DNA of 62,726 nucleotides from contig CAAAJI010000037.1 in NCBI GenBank assembly GCA_900642245.1, positions 230,830-293,555 of the forward strand, read 5' to 3'. This DNA comes from Fragilaria radians. Lineage: Eukaryota; Bacillariophyta; Fragilariophyceae; Fragilariales; Fragilariaceae. This document shows positions 9,351 to 19,966 of this stretch, one piece after another (the first letter of the stretch is position 1; every line of letters starts with the position of its first letter). Made by a program: the position numbers and the translations under genes. The notes under the pieces were generated by a model. The model had not been told where the DNA came from and did no database searches. It was given only the letters and a program-made list of their open reading frames with translations.

Positions 9351-11897
9351 TTATTGTTTTGTCAAACCAACGTCATTTGCATTAGTAGCCTCTGCAATCG
9401 CTTCAGGATCACGATAGTTGGGATTCAGACTATCTGCCATACACCAAATTGCATGCGCTGCCACTTGAGTCATCTCTACCATAACGTTTAGATTTAAATT
9501 TGCAACATCATCACATGCTTGATGCCAGCATGGATCCAATGGCTTGTCAACAAATCCTCCAAACATAGCATACTGCTCCTCTGTCTTGAACGTCGCACTT
9601 CCCGTATGAAGACCACTGGATGGTATTCCGACATTTCGAAAGGAATCGGAATCCGTCCCCTTTTGTTCAGGATCCCATAAAGAATCAGCATCCAAAGGCA
9701 GGTAGGGTATTTTGTAGGCATCGAAATATTCCAGTATACTTTGAATCATGGCGGTCTCTCCAGAATGCGTGGGAGGGTAGATGGCGCGAACGTAATTGGG
9801 AGAGGCAATCATATTCAAATCTAGGTAGCATGCAATCCGAGTCTGATCTTCCAGAGTCAAGTTCGATACATAATATTCTGAACCCATACGTCCAATGTCC
9901 TCAGCTCCCCACCAAGCAAATCGAATCGTATTCTGAAGGGGAATGCCAAGGGAGGCCATTTGAATTGCCATTTCCAAGAGTGCGGCACTGCCGCTGCCAT
10001 TATCATTTATTCCTGGTCCATCCATAGAGGAATCAAGATGTGCACCAATCATAATGACATAGTCATCATTTTCTCCCACAAGTTCTGCAATAATATTGTT
10101 CGTTTCGACGTCATCAATAGCCAAAACATTGGAAAACATGCGAATGAATACTCCGTGGGATAACTTTTTACCCAAATTGTAGGATGACGAGAAGACAGGA
10201 ACATCAACAACATATTGGCGAAAACTTTCAATGAATGCATCCTTTCGTTCTTCATCGTTTGAAATGATAATACCCACAGCTCCAGCGGCTACAGCCAATA
10301 GAGACTGTTGTTTCATAGTACAATTTTGGTAACGTTGGTCAAAATCGCTGTCCTCCTGCTCGTTTTGTTCAGGAAGGCGCATAAGAACTGCAATGTTCCC
10401 ACCTTCAAAGTCATCAAAGTCTGTTTCTTCACAACCATATTGTGGGACTGCTTGTGTATTGGCTTCGACAAAGGATGAACGGATATAATCCATCTCGTAA
10501 AAATCTACACCATATTTATAGGGGAACCCTCCCACCGGTCCCATTTCAGATGGTTCCATAAGTTCAAAGAGATCCACACCAAATGTTTGAATCTCAAAAT
10601 GGTTCTTTCTTGTTGTGATGTTGCTGCTGTTGGTGTTGTTGGCACTGCTGCTACTACTACTACTACTACGATCGTAGTATCCACTTTGTTGGAGTGTTGT
10701 GGACACATATGTGACAGATAGATCATATCCCACAGTACCAATGCCACGAACTCCTATCGTATTCTTGGCGGCATTTTCAAAGATTTGCAAATGATTTAGC
10801 ATATTTTCGGAAGTAATTGCCATTCGAAGAGCCTCCGACATTTCAAGTATACTATCTAGCGACGTCGTATTTGCAGGTGTACCTGTGCCATTTTCGTTGG
10901 TACTATTGGAATGGTCTTCTTCTTCTTCACTGTTTTCTTCTTTGACTTCTTCTTCTTCACTTTTTTCTTCTTCGTTTTCTTCTTCGACTTGATCATCTTC
11001 GTCTTCTTCACTTTTTTCTTCCTTATGGTCACCTTCCTCTTCGTGTTCTTTGTCCACTTCTTCTTTATTCTTATCTTCCTCATCTTCTTCTTCGCTATTT
11101 TCTTCTACTCTACTGTTGTCTTCTTCTTCATCTTGTTCTTCATCTTCGTTCTGTTCTTCTTTTTCATCTGCCTCTTTGTCTTTTTTTTCATCTTCTTCTT
11201 TGCCTTCTTTTTCATCTGCCTCTTTGTCTTTTTTTTCATCTGCGTCTTTGCCTTCTTTTTCATCTGCTTCTTTGTCTTTTTTCGAGTCTTCTTCGTTTTC
11301 ATCTTCATCATTTGTTGATTCATCTATGGAAGACGATGATTCTTGATCATCGCTATGCTGCAAATTTTCACTTCTATCTGTTTCAACTTGTGTCTCATAA
11401 AGTTCTTTCTCTTGCCCTTCCTCTTCTTGTTCGTCTTTGGATTGTCCATGGTCACTAGGATAATTAGACGCTGTCTCGTCATTTATGCTTTCGTTTTTAT
11501 CATCGTCATCATCGTCGTCATCATCATCGTCGTCGTCATCGTCATCATCATTTTCCGAGTCATCCTCTTTGTGAATTGCTATATTTTCCCAATCATCCTT
11601 TTTGCTATATCCTTTACCTCCTCCTCCATTCTTCTTTCCACTCTTTTTCCCTGAACGTAAATTTCGTCGTCTTGATGAATTTTTTTGTGGCAGTGACTTT
11701 TTGTTGTTTCTCACGACGAATCTTGACATACTGGAAGCTCCCTTGTTATGAAGGAAATGAAATGAACGAATTGGTTCCGATGCTACTCCCCCCTCCCCTG
11801 ATATTGCAGAATCTGTAGCTTCTGTTGCTAATAGTAATAAATGTAGTAATATACATCCTGAAGTCAACATGAAATCAATCAGGAAACGAGGATTCAT
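9351..11897 (-). CDS. Secreted M28-family zinc aminopeptidase with long acidic insert
   Basis: 848 residues. Residues 1-30 are a signal peptide (hydrophobic LLHLLLLATEA). Residues ~108-335 are an extreme Asp/Glu/Lys-rich low-complexity tract, including a long Asp run near residue 120 and repeats of the type KDKEADEKEGK. The peptidase part begins near residue 350. It contains a PA-like insert (about 490-590, with AVLMRLPE and AAGAVGIIISNDE) and then the M28 core. Expected metal and catalytic residues are in place: His in IGAHLDSS (~619), Asp in INDNGSG (~632), the Glu pair region in WWGAEDIG (~664), Asp in YLDLNM (~690) and His in DPCWHQACDD (~792). It probably removes N-terminal residues from extracellular or wall-associated peptides. 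The acidic tract is atypical for M28 and might bind Ca2+ or silica, which is speculation. The ATG at 11897 is chosen because it supplies the signal peptide. Confidence 0.88.
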   Translation of the reverse strand: MNPRFLIDFMLTSGCILLHLLLLATEATDSAISGEGGVASEPIRSFHFLHNKGASSMSRFVVRNNKKSLPQKNSSRRRNLRSGKKSGKKNGGGGKGYSKKDDWENIAIHKEDDSENDDDDDDDDDDDDDDDDDKNESINDETASNYPSDHGQSKDEQEEEGQEKELYETQVETDRSENLQHSDDQESSSSIDESTNDEDENEEDSKKDKEADEKEGKDADEKKDKEADEKEGKEEDEKKDKEADEKEEQNEDEEQDEEEDNSRVEENSEEEDEEDKNKEEVDKEHEEEGDHKEEKSEEDEDDQVEEENEEEKSEEEEVKEENSEEEEDHSNSTNENGTGTPANTTSLDSILEMSEALRMAITSENMLNHLQIFENAAKNTIGVRGIGTVGYDLSVTYVSTTLQQSGYYDRSSSSSSSSANNTNSSNITTRKNHFEIQTFGVDLFELMEPSEMGPVGGFPYKYGVDFYEMDYIRSSFVEANTQAVPQYGCEETDFDDFEGGNIAVLMRLPEQNEQEDSDFDQRYQNCTMKQQSLLAVAAGAVGIIISNDEERKDAFIESFRQYVVDVPVFSSSYNLGKKLSHGVFIRMFSNVLAIDDVETNNIIAELVGENDDYVIMIGAHLDSSMDGPGINDNGSGSAALLEMAIQMASLGIPLQNTIRFAWWGAEDIGRMGSEYYVSNLTLEDQTRIACYLDLNMIASPNYVRAIYPPTHSGETAMIQSILEYFDAYKIPYLPLDADSLWDPEQKGTDSDSFRNVGIPSSGLHTGSATFKTEEQYAMFGGFVDKPLDPCWHQACDDVANLNLNVMVEMTQVAAHAIWCMADSLNPNYRDPEAIAEATNANDVGLTKQ

Positions 11898-14204
11898 CGA
11901 ATAAAGTTTTCAATGAATTTCATTTGCATGATTTTCAAGGGCGGTTTCATAACTCCCTCTCTAATGACTGACACATATTATAGTATTTGAAATTTCAATC
12001 CTTTTTAGCCATGTACAGTATGATTTCAATTGTATAGTTGGACGAATTTAGATAGTAGTCTCGATTGTATTATAGAAAACTTAGCGATCTCCACATGGGG
12101 TCAAATTTTCTAACGGTTTTTATTACTCTTCATTTAAATCATTACGTCAATCCCCCCTTTTTTTGAAGTAAAAATCTAATGGAAATAAAAGAAAGTATAC
12201 ACGCTACCTCAAACACACACTCACTCACTCACGACAGAAGAATAGAATGCACAAATGGTATGACACTCCATCAATTAGACTGGACAAGTACTCAATAGAT
12301 GCACTTTTTTTCCTCAGGTTTCATGTAATCTTTCACTATCTATTTTCTGAATTGTTGTCTCCCAAGTAAACAAATCATAGAATTTTTTAATTTGAAAAGT
12401 GATGAAACTTGTTTTATTATGAAATATTTCTAAAAGGAAACAGTTGCAAGATGGAGATTTACTAGGAAGGTTAAAAGCTTGGTTTTAGAAAAAATTAGAG
12501 TTTCCCCTAAGGAAGGAGTGTTTTACAGTGTCATTAATTTTCGTGTGTAATAATATGCGTTTCCTACTCAAAGGATGATTCTACAAAACTCCTCAGATTT
12601 ATGCGTTTTTTCTCTCTCTTGACGTATTTGAAATGTACAAATATTTCCATTTTCATATCACTTGGTATATCTCTATTTAGGTATTTTCTTCCTTTGATTA
12701 CTTGATACAACTTGATGAAATTCACCTTGATCAAACCTTCATAATACAATTCTCAAATCGAATGGAAATCTTGTTGTAAATGTGTTTTTTTATATAGTTC
12801 ACTCGCGTTTACTTTGATTCTTGGTCAGAAACATAACACCCACAGGATTAAATCAACAACTTTCATTGACTTGTCAAATTCGAATTCCATTGAAAGATTA
12901 CAATAGATTGGATAATGAACTTCACCGCTCTTTACTTTCTCGGAAACTGAAATCATATTTTGCTTGGATGGTTTTGCTTTTTAGAAGCTCCAACCTTTGT
13001 TTAGATTTAGATTTCCAGTTTCCTTTTTTCAATATGAATGCCCAGTTATGTACGTTTCCTTTTCCCCAAAACAAATCACTAATATACCCATGATTATATA
13101 ATCCCTTTTTCATGCCGTTTCAAGTTTACTATTGATTTCCGCATCTATGGGTTCCCCACACAAACTGGTCCATGCTTTTAGACAATTAGAATTGTCTAAT
13201 TATATCCCTATATCCACCCCCATTAACTTGGATCACAACTCCTTTTCAATTTCTCGTTTTCGCCACAAATGTCCCATACTTGCAAGTTTTCGTTTCATTT
13301 AACTCTTTGAAAAATGTCTCTGTCTCCATTAATGTTTATCATCATCTTGTCAATTGGTTGCTAAGTGTGAAAAGATGTATGGTTTTATTATCAATGGCAT
13401 TTCCAATTTTTAGTTAGTAATAGTGTTGAGCCAGCAGCCCCCAATAGATAGCCTGGAACTAATCGTTCTAAAAATGAGGATTATCTCGGCCCAAATATCG
13501 AAAGTCCTAGTGATACCAAGGAAGAGTTCGATTGAAAACAGACGAAGAGTAGTTTGATAAATTGGATCTAAATCAAAATTAACAAATAGTAGAAAGCATA
13601 AATTGAGTAGCTTGTAAGCCTATTAATTAATTTACTAAAATGAATCTTTGTGATTATTCTGTACACCTTAGAATGCACGATAAATATTCTGACGTCACAT
13701 TTAAATAAATAACGTGCATAAAGAAAAATGGTGTAGCATTGAAAGGATCCTCGATAGAAACTCAAGTAAATTGCAATCACAAAAAGGAAAAAGTACAAAA
13801 GAAGACATATCGTATATGTCTGACCCGAACCTTTATCCAATATAAATCTAATGTTTTTACTACCTAGAAATTTGCAAATTTGTATCCTTGTACACATGTA
13901 GTCATAGCTTGCTAGAAAAGAACAATGTATTGAGGATAAGCCCTTGTATCATTTCAGAAGGGCAACTCATCTTTATTGAAATACTTGTGAATTAGCTTCA
14001 ATCAGAATGGCATGCAACAAATAATTCAATTTCTTTTAACAACACATTACTAAAACACAACTAGATATAAGCAATTTTCAATTGGCAGTCTAAAAATATA
14101 TTTACCCGTACGAAATTGGAGAATATGTACTAGTAACCACCAGGAATACTCAGTAAACTTAAACACTTCTAGACCTGAACCATGGCCTGCACTATGCCAC
14201 CGAT
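11898..14204. other. Intergenic, no gene recognised
   Basis: AT-rich. Open frames at 12564-12749, 12821-13093, 12922-13113 and 13568-13897 are short, rich in Phe/Ile/Tyr/Lys as expected of AT-rich noncoding DNA, and have no recognisable motif. A short (CACT)n-like stretch lies near 12212-12232. Confidence 0.5.
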
Positions 14205-14625
14205 TAGGACTGTAGAAAGTATCCTAATGTGGTATAGGTGATAGAAGCGTAATTTGATTAATTATAATACTTTTTTGTTGTCGAACTTAACTGATTCAAT
14301 CCCTCCAAGGATTCAATCTTGATCACTGAAATTTCCAGTGAATCTGGAGTGCACTTTGGCAGTTGTGAATAAACTCTGTTTTCGATAGGCCGTTTTGACC
14401 GCACTGTTAGTTTAATTAACTAGCCTATGGGTTTAGTTAGTGCGTTGAATATTTGATGTTGGACCTTATTGTCTAACCCATCTGTTTAAGTAAACATATT
14501 TCATTTACCTTAAGTAATTCTTTAAGGTAAACTATTTTGAGGTTAGTGGGTTCAAACCTCACTAATATGTTTCCTTTTATTCTTTGCAGTCCGCATATTG
14601 CAGGCCTGTAAGTATAATTCACAAT
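14205..14625 (+). repeat. Left arm of long inverted repeat, with tRNA T-arm-like box
   Basis: Inverted copy of 17165-17605. Near 14553 it has GTGGG-TTCAAAC-CTCAC, a 5-bp stem with a 7-nt loop that matches a tRNA T-arm and polymerase III B box. A separate 10-bp perfect stem, TTTACCTTAA / TTAAGGTAAA, lies at about 14507-14534. The latter stem is not conserved in the other arm. Confidence 0.6.
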
Positions 14626-15777
14626 AATTGGCCTATCCAAATAAAACGACTTCCTGTTTCTAAAGGGATAGCTGTAAAGAGAGTTGCTTCCTAGGCAGAT
14701 TTCTGAAGTACAGTCCTGGGGAATAATGCACTGTATTCCACAATCTTAAAAGATGACACTGTAACAAGAGAAACTTAGGTAAGAATAAATGAATCCAGAA
14801 AAGATTAGTTCATGAAGTATTCTTTGTAGGAGACGTTGAGTGATGCTAGTACATGCTAAATTTGATGAAAACTATATTTGATGCATTAGTTAATCTAATG
14901 CAACAACGACTGAATTAGATAATGGCTGTACTAATCATAGGTCTCATTAACGTAGGCAGCCATGCTTGGAGGAGAAGATTTGTTTCTATGATATGAGGCA
15001 CTTCCATAACTCATGGATTGATGTACTGCCCAGAGCCTTATAAGAAACTTGTTATCCAACAATCATTTTCTGTCCTTCTCTATGCTTAAATTATGAAGGT
15101 TCATTAAAGTTTATCATCTACCACTGGATTTAAGCATATTTCTTAAGTACGACACCAGTGAGGTTTTCAACGCAAATTCTTCCCTTTTTTCAAGTACATC
15201 TCGGATTTAGAAAAGGTTGGATGGAGCATTATGAAACCAGATACCTATTTTCGATCGTAGTTCTCTTTTGTAATAAATCATTCAGAAATATAGGTTTTTC
15301 AGGAGTTTCAAAAATGAAAGGGAAGCATCACTTGATGCAACAATGAATATTATATTCAAAAAAGACTTTGAAGAGGCTTTTTTAATTGACCGTAATTTGC
15401 AACACTGTAGCCTTAAGTTCCTTGAGATGACACGGAGGCAAAAATGTTTTGAAACAAGATTTGTTGTGGCTTGCTATGTCATAATCAATGACAGGAGATA
15501 GTCAAATTGCAATACTTGTATTGACAAGAGTTGTGATCTAATTTGCATTGTTTATATCTTTTCGATTCTGCTCTTCAACTTATGGCAGGAGCTGGAATGC
15601 AGTAATGACCAAAGTAATTGCTGCCTTTTACTCTTCCTGCATTACATTCATGAAGAGTCAGTCAATGCTGAATATATAATTAAAATTCTTCGAATTAAAT
15701 AAGAGTATTAGCTATTTCAAACGATATATCAAAGCGCTGTATGTCTACCACTCTATTTGCAATAAGGGTTAGGGGTT

Positions 15778-16491
15778 TTAATGAACAGGCCTGAGTGTTG
15801 GCTTGTTTGTTGGAGGCACCACAGTGCTTGTTGGTGCAAGTGTTGGTTGTAGAACAGGTCTAATGGTTGGTCTGTTTGTAGGTAGTGGGACAGGTTTGAA
15901 AGTTGGCCTATTTTCTGGAGAAGGAATTGGAGCTGGAGTCGAAGCAGGAACTGCAGTTGGCACAGGTAGTATTACTGGAGTAGAAGTGGGAACAACTGGT
16001 TTCAATGGTGCAGAGAAGGGAAATCGAGTTGGACTAGCAACAGGACGCTTAGTCGGCTTTTTAGTAGGTGCAGAAACAGGTTGTACTGTTGGTGTTTTTG
16101 TAGGTGAGGAAAAAGGGAGTTTTGTTGGTGATTTTGTAGGTGAGGAAACAGGGAGTTTCGTTGGTGATTTTGTAGGTGAGGAAATAGGTATTTTTGTCGG
16201 TCTCAAAGTTGGAACTCCCGACAAAGGTACCACAGGCTTTGAAGTTGGCGTAGGTTTTGATACTGAAGCAGGAATTGGGGGAGGGACATCATTTCTATCA
16301 TTTTCATTGAGGGAATGATTGAAAGAAATTTTGATACCTACACCTGTCTCTGTTTCAAGTGACGCATTGAAGATTGGGATCTCATTCCTATCTAGAGGAA
16401 TTAAGTTGACTAGGTTATCTGAATCGATTGCTTGTGTCGTTGCCGCCAGCATGAAAAGTAGATGGAGGATAATCGTAATCCACATTTTCAT
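15778..16491 (-). CDS. Secreted Pro/Thr-rich protein, function unknown
   Basis: 237 residues from the ATG at 16491. Residues 1-22 are a clear signal peptide (MKMWITIILHLLFMLAATTQA). A short N-terminal segment (~23-70) contains DSDNLVNLIPLDRNEIP and is not low complexity. From about residue 75 to the end the chain is built of xPTxxP units such as SSPTKSPTKLP and RPTIRPV, rich in Pro, Thr, Ser, Lys and Val and without Cys. Such tails are frequent in diatom cell-wall, frustule-associated or adhesive secreted proteins, where Thr/Ser are expected to be O-glycosylated. There is no membrane segment or GPI-like tail. The gene sits between the arms of the long inverted repeat, which may have moved with it. 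It is intact, with no sign of decay. Confidence 0.75.
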   Translation of the reverse strand: MKMWITIILHLLFMLAATTQAIDSDNLVNLIPLDRNEIPIFNASLETETGVGIKISFNHSLNENDRNDVPPPIPASVSKPTPTSKPVVPLSGVPTLRPTKIPISSPTKSPTKLPVSSPTKSPTKLPFSSPTKTPTVQPVSAPTKKPTKRPVASPTRFPFSAPLKPVVPTSTPVILPVPTAVPASTPAPIPSPENRPTFKPVPLPTNRPTIRPVLQPTLAPTSTVVPPTNKPTLRPVH

Positions 16492-17164
16492 TTTGAAAAG
16501 GAAGGAAGAAAATTAGATTTAAAGAGGAAAAGAACTAAGAAGAGGGTGAGATGCAGCGTTTATCGATTTATGATTCCTAATTTATGAGGATTCGTTGGGT
16601 TTTTTGTTTCCAGATAATCCAATTGGTGATTGAACGCTTACGAATTATTATATACCAATTTCGATTAATATTTATTATGTTAAGAACAATATTCGTGAAC
16701 CGAGGACATGGTCATTTCTACTCTCAATAAATCTTTGTTATGTCTTCTGAACAAGGACAAGAATGGAACAAAAGCGTATACGTCTTCGTCACATTTTCAC
16801 ATTTGCATATATGTCGATATATGTGGAGGATGAACATTTATTGAGAGTACCGAGAACCCCAACCCTAATCATTGGCTGGGCAAGAAACTCCAAAAAACTT
16901 AGCTCTATCCCTCCCAGCATTTTGACCTTTTTCCTCCTACCAACCTGGTTTCTTCTTTTTCTTGTCTAAGGGAAGCTCAAGCTGTCAAGTCAATTGTGGT
17001 TGTACTACAGAAATTGCAGACTATATTTGCTTTCTTCCAACTTTCAAATTCAAGCACTACCTGTACTCCGCAAGTACCTCAGCCCTCTAACATTTTCAAT
17101 CTCAATCATTAAGTGTACTTCTTAACTCTTTATGTTACAAATTTTTTTCTACAAATTTCAAGTT

Positions 17165-17605
17165 CAAAGGTTTTAATTGGAGATTACTTTGCAATATGTG
17201 AACCTCCAAGAAGAAAAGGAAGCATTACTATTAAGGGGTTTGAACCCACAAACCTCAGAATAGTTTACATTAAGAAAAATTGAAGAAAAATGAAATATGC
17301 TTACTTAATCAGTTGGATGAGACAACGAGGTCCATCAGCAATTATTCAATGCACTAATTAAACCTTAGGTTAACCAAAAGTTCACTAATTATACTAACAG
17401 TGCGGTTAAAGTGGACTAACCGAAAATATACCTTATTTTGCAATTTCCAAACTGGAATCAAGATTCAATGGAAATTTCAGTAGTCAAAATTGAATCAGAG
17501 GAAGGATTAAATCAGTTATCCTCTACAGCTAAAAAGTATTATGATTCATTGAATAAACTACAATCACCTATACCACATTAAGATAGTTTCTTCAGGCGTT
17601 AGTAA
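17165..17605 (-). repeat. Right arm of long inverted repeat
   Basis: Reverse complement of the left arm. It keeps the B-box-like GTGGGTTCAAACC (near 17236-17248) and the ACCGCACTGTTAGT block (near 17397-17410). Confidence 0.6.
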
Positions 17606-18569
17606 GAAATTGGCAATTGTATCTGTTTATCGAACGGTAGGCAAATCTCAACAAGAACCAACGCCAATTGATTTGCAAAAAATTTCAATCTTGATAGCTG
17701 ACCCAGTCTCAGCAGAATCAAACAAGAAACAACAACTAAGGAGTTTCCTACGTTTTGTAAATATTTCGACCGACAATTGTGGTAGTATCAATCCCACATT
17801 ATCTCACCTTTGACAGCTTCTACCAGTGAAACGCTCTAGGTAGGTATTGTATGGAAAGGTATAAGAACTCTTTAAAAAATTCCTAACCTCCTACGCATTG
17901 ATCGTTAGTAAACTTGTGGAGCGAATAGACAGGTTTTCAATCATCTTTTGGAAGACATGAGACACTGAGTAATGATAGTGGGATCTCAGCAGGACTAGGA
18001 CTTTAAGCACACGCAAAAACATCATATTTATATGGAACAGGCAAGGGATCAGGTAATAGCCACACATCTGGACAATGATTTCATGTATATTACTTCAACT
18101 ACTGAACAAAGAGGTGTCACAAACCCCAAGCAAACTGAACAGCAAAACTTTTGATATGTGGTACATGGATAGTTGAAAACAACAATAATAGCGCATTACC
18201 ATCCAGAGAGGGAGATACTGGAGTCTAGTGGTGAACATTTAGCCCGAGACAAGTGCACTTAATATGCAGGTGCCTGGGAATTTACCACAGGTGGCAAGCC
18301 AATCACTTGCTGCAAGGAAAAGGAGTTTATACAAAGAAAATCAGTATCGCGCATCATCATAAATCTGCAGGACATTTGGTTTCCCCAAAAGAACCAAGGA
18401 AGGCTGAGATAGTACAGATGCGTGATGTAGAAGAGAGGATTTTGAGAAAGCTTGTGCAAGATAAGAGAGGTTTTTGAGATTTCTTCAGTAAGATAATCTG
18501 ACAGTAAAAGTATACAAGAAATTTCATTGAAGCATATACGCCTCTACAATTAGATGTACTTTTTCAGAT

Positions 18570-18695
18570 CAAGTCTGAGCGAGCAAGAGATTTGGGAAGT
18601 ATCAGAGAAAAGTGCAACTCGAATATTCTAAATTTGCCATTTTCTATTTATTCCATCATTTCAAATGTTTTTTAATATTTATGTAGGTCGGTTGT
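18570..18695 (+). repeat. Diverged direct repeat, copy 1 (copy 2 at ~19565-19735)
   Basis: Shares GCAAGAGATTTGGGAAGTAT, then CTAAATTTGCCATTTTCTA and ATTTCAA-TGTTTTTTA in the same order with 19565-19735, about 1 kb downstream. Copy 2 carries extra sequence in the middle. It may be the end of a solo repeat or a local duplication. Confidence 0.6.
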
Positions 18696-19362
18696 GATAT
18701 ATGTATACAGACAGCTAAGTGATCCTGCTAGACCACTTTTTTCAAATCATATCCTCTTAAGAATCTAGTTTGGAGCAATATTGCGCCCTCAGTACTACTT
18801 CTAGTTAATCTACTTTTGCTGTATGCATTTTTTCTGTTATACAAAAATATGCAAAACCAAATTATTGTTCATATACACTTTGCGGCTGCATACACCTGCA
18901 ATAATGCAATGGGAGACAATGTGTCTCACGATACTGTTGCTTTAGATTAAACTACCTAACGCTAATGCTGAGTCAGGGCTCAGGAACTAATACTAAGTCT
19001 GAGTCAAACTCAGGAAGATTAAAAAAATGCGACTAACATTCCCAATCAGTACTGTAGTTAGTAGTGTTGACCGTACGTCACAACGGTAGGTTGCCCAATG
19101 CTAGAGGACTGCGTGAAGTATAGGAGGATATTTCGTTAAATTCCCTCCAAGGATATGTGTCTTCCAAGTAACACAAATCTTTGCATTCTCCATTTTCTAT
19201 CCCCAACAATGAGATCATGAGAGTGGAAAGACTGCAGTAGTGTTTAGCGTGATTTAAAAAGACAGGTCATAAATCTTTATGCACATGTATGTCAACACCG
19301 TCACGAAGTCAATCAGTGATGAAATGGCAAATTAAATATATTTTAAGGTCAGAAAGAACAAT

Positions 19363-19530
19363 GATAGCATTCTTTATGATGATGCCAATTCATTGACGAG
19401 CTTTACTCTCCATTAGTTTTACTCACTTTCTCAAAACATTCCTATGGATAGCATTCTTTCTGATGACATCAAGTCATTGACACACTTTACTCTCCATTAG
19501 TTTTACTCACTTTCTCAAAACATTCCTATG
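19363..19530 (+). repeat. 84-bp tandem duplication
   Basis: Units 19363-19446 and 19447-19530 both start GATAGCATTCTTT and end TTCTCAAAACATTCCTATG, with a handful of mismatches in the first half. Confidence 0.92.
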
Positions 19531-19966
19531 GGCTCATCCGTTAGGATCGTCAAGATTCTTAAGTATAGTTCTGAGTGAGCAAGAGATTTGGGAAGTATCA
19601 AACAAGATATGAATTATTTGCCGTGGAAATATGTTTCTTTACCTTTCCTTCAACTTGAATGGGCTAAATTTGCCATTTTCTACTTATCTTCCGTCATTTC
19701 AACTGTTTTTTAGTATTTACCGAGGTTTTGCAAAATATTCGCCGTTATACCCTCTTTAGTCTCATTGCGTCCCATATTTTCGAGTCTCTATTTGATATCT
19801 TCAAGGGGATATTAACTATTCTTGAGGTTTTTAAATGTGTCATTTTCCTCAAATCAGTCCTATGGGTAGATTAGTTACAACTGCATAGTCAAATGTACAC
19901 TCATCAAGTTTCTTAACTATAGTTTTTTTCTGCATGTTAACTTATCGTAGTGGTAGGGGGTGAGTA

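Larger units (their letters stand above)
14205..17605. mobile_element. 3.4-kb unit bounded by ~400-bp inverted arms, enclosing a secreted-protein gene
   Basis: The arm at 14205-14625 aligns with the reverse complement of 17165-17605 over essentially its full length with small indels, at around 70-75 percent identity by eye. Shared blocks include TAATGTGGTATAGGTGAT, ACTGAAATTTCCA, ACCGCACTGTTAGT, CATATTTCATTT and GTGGGTTCAAACC. The 2.5-kb interior carries the PT-rich secreted protein gene at 15778-16491 and otherwise no recognised gene (14626-15777 and 16492-17164 appear noncoding). No transposase was seen. It could be a fold-back or MITE-like pair, or an old inverted duplication. Confidence 0.55.
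17606..19966. other. Intergenic with small duplications and decayed coding-like pieces
   Basis: No intact gene. Frames at 17610-17813 and 18253-18477 on plus, and a Ser/Gly-rich piece near 17930-18000, look faintly protein-like but carry no known motif and no common frame. Two repeat families within it are listed separately. Confidence 0.45.

Noticed and set aside
10911..11654. Plus-strand Phe- and Ser-rich open frames
   Set aside because: They are the reverse strand of the GAA/GAT-rich acidic tract of the M28 gene.
13568..13897. 109-residue hydrophobic minus-strand frame
   Set aside because: Ile/Tyr/Phe/Lys composition matches AT-rich noncoding DNA; no motif, no upstream or downstream support.
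14480..14580. A functional tRNA gene in the left inverted arm
   Set aside because: The T-arm and a weak acceptor pairing are present, but no D-arm or standard anticodon arm fits, so it is reported only as a tRNA-like signal.
15803..16318. 171-residue Gly/Val-rich plus-strand frame
   Set aside because: It is the antisense of the PT-rich secreted protein, whose own strand has an ATG, signal peptide and xPTxxP units.
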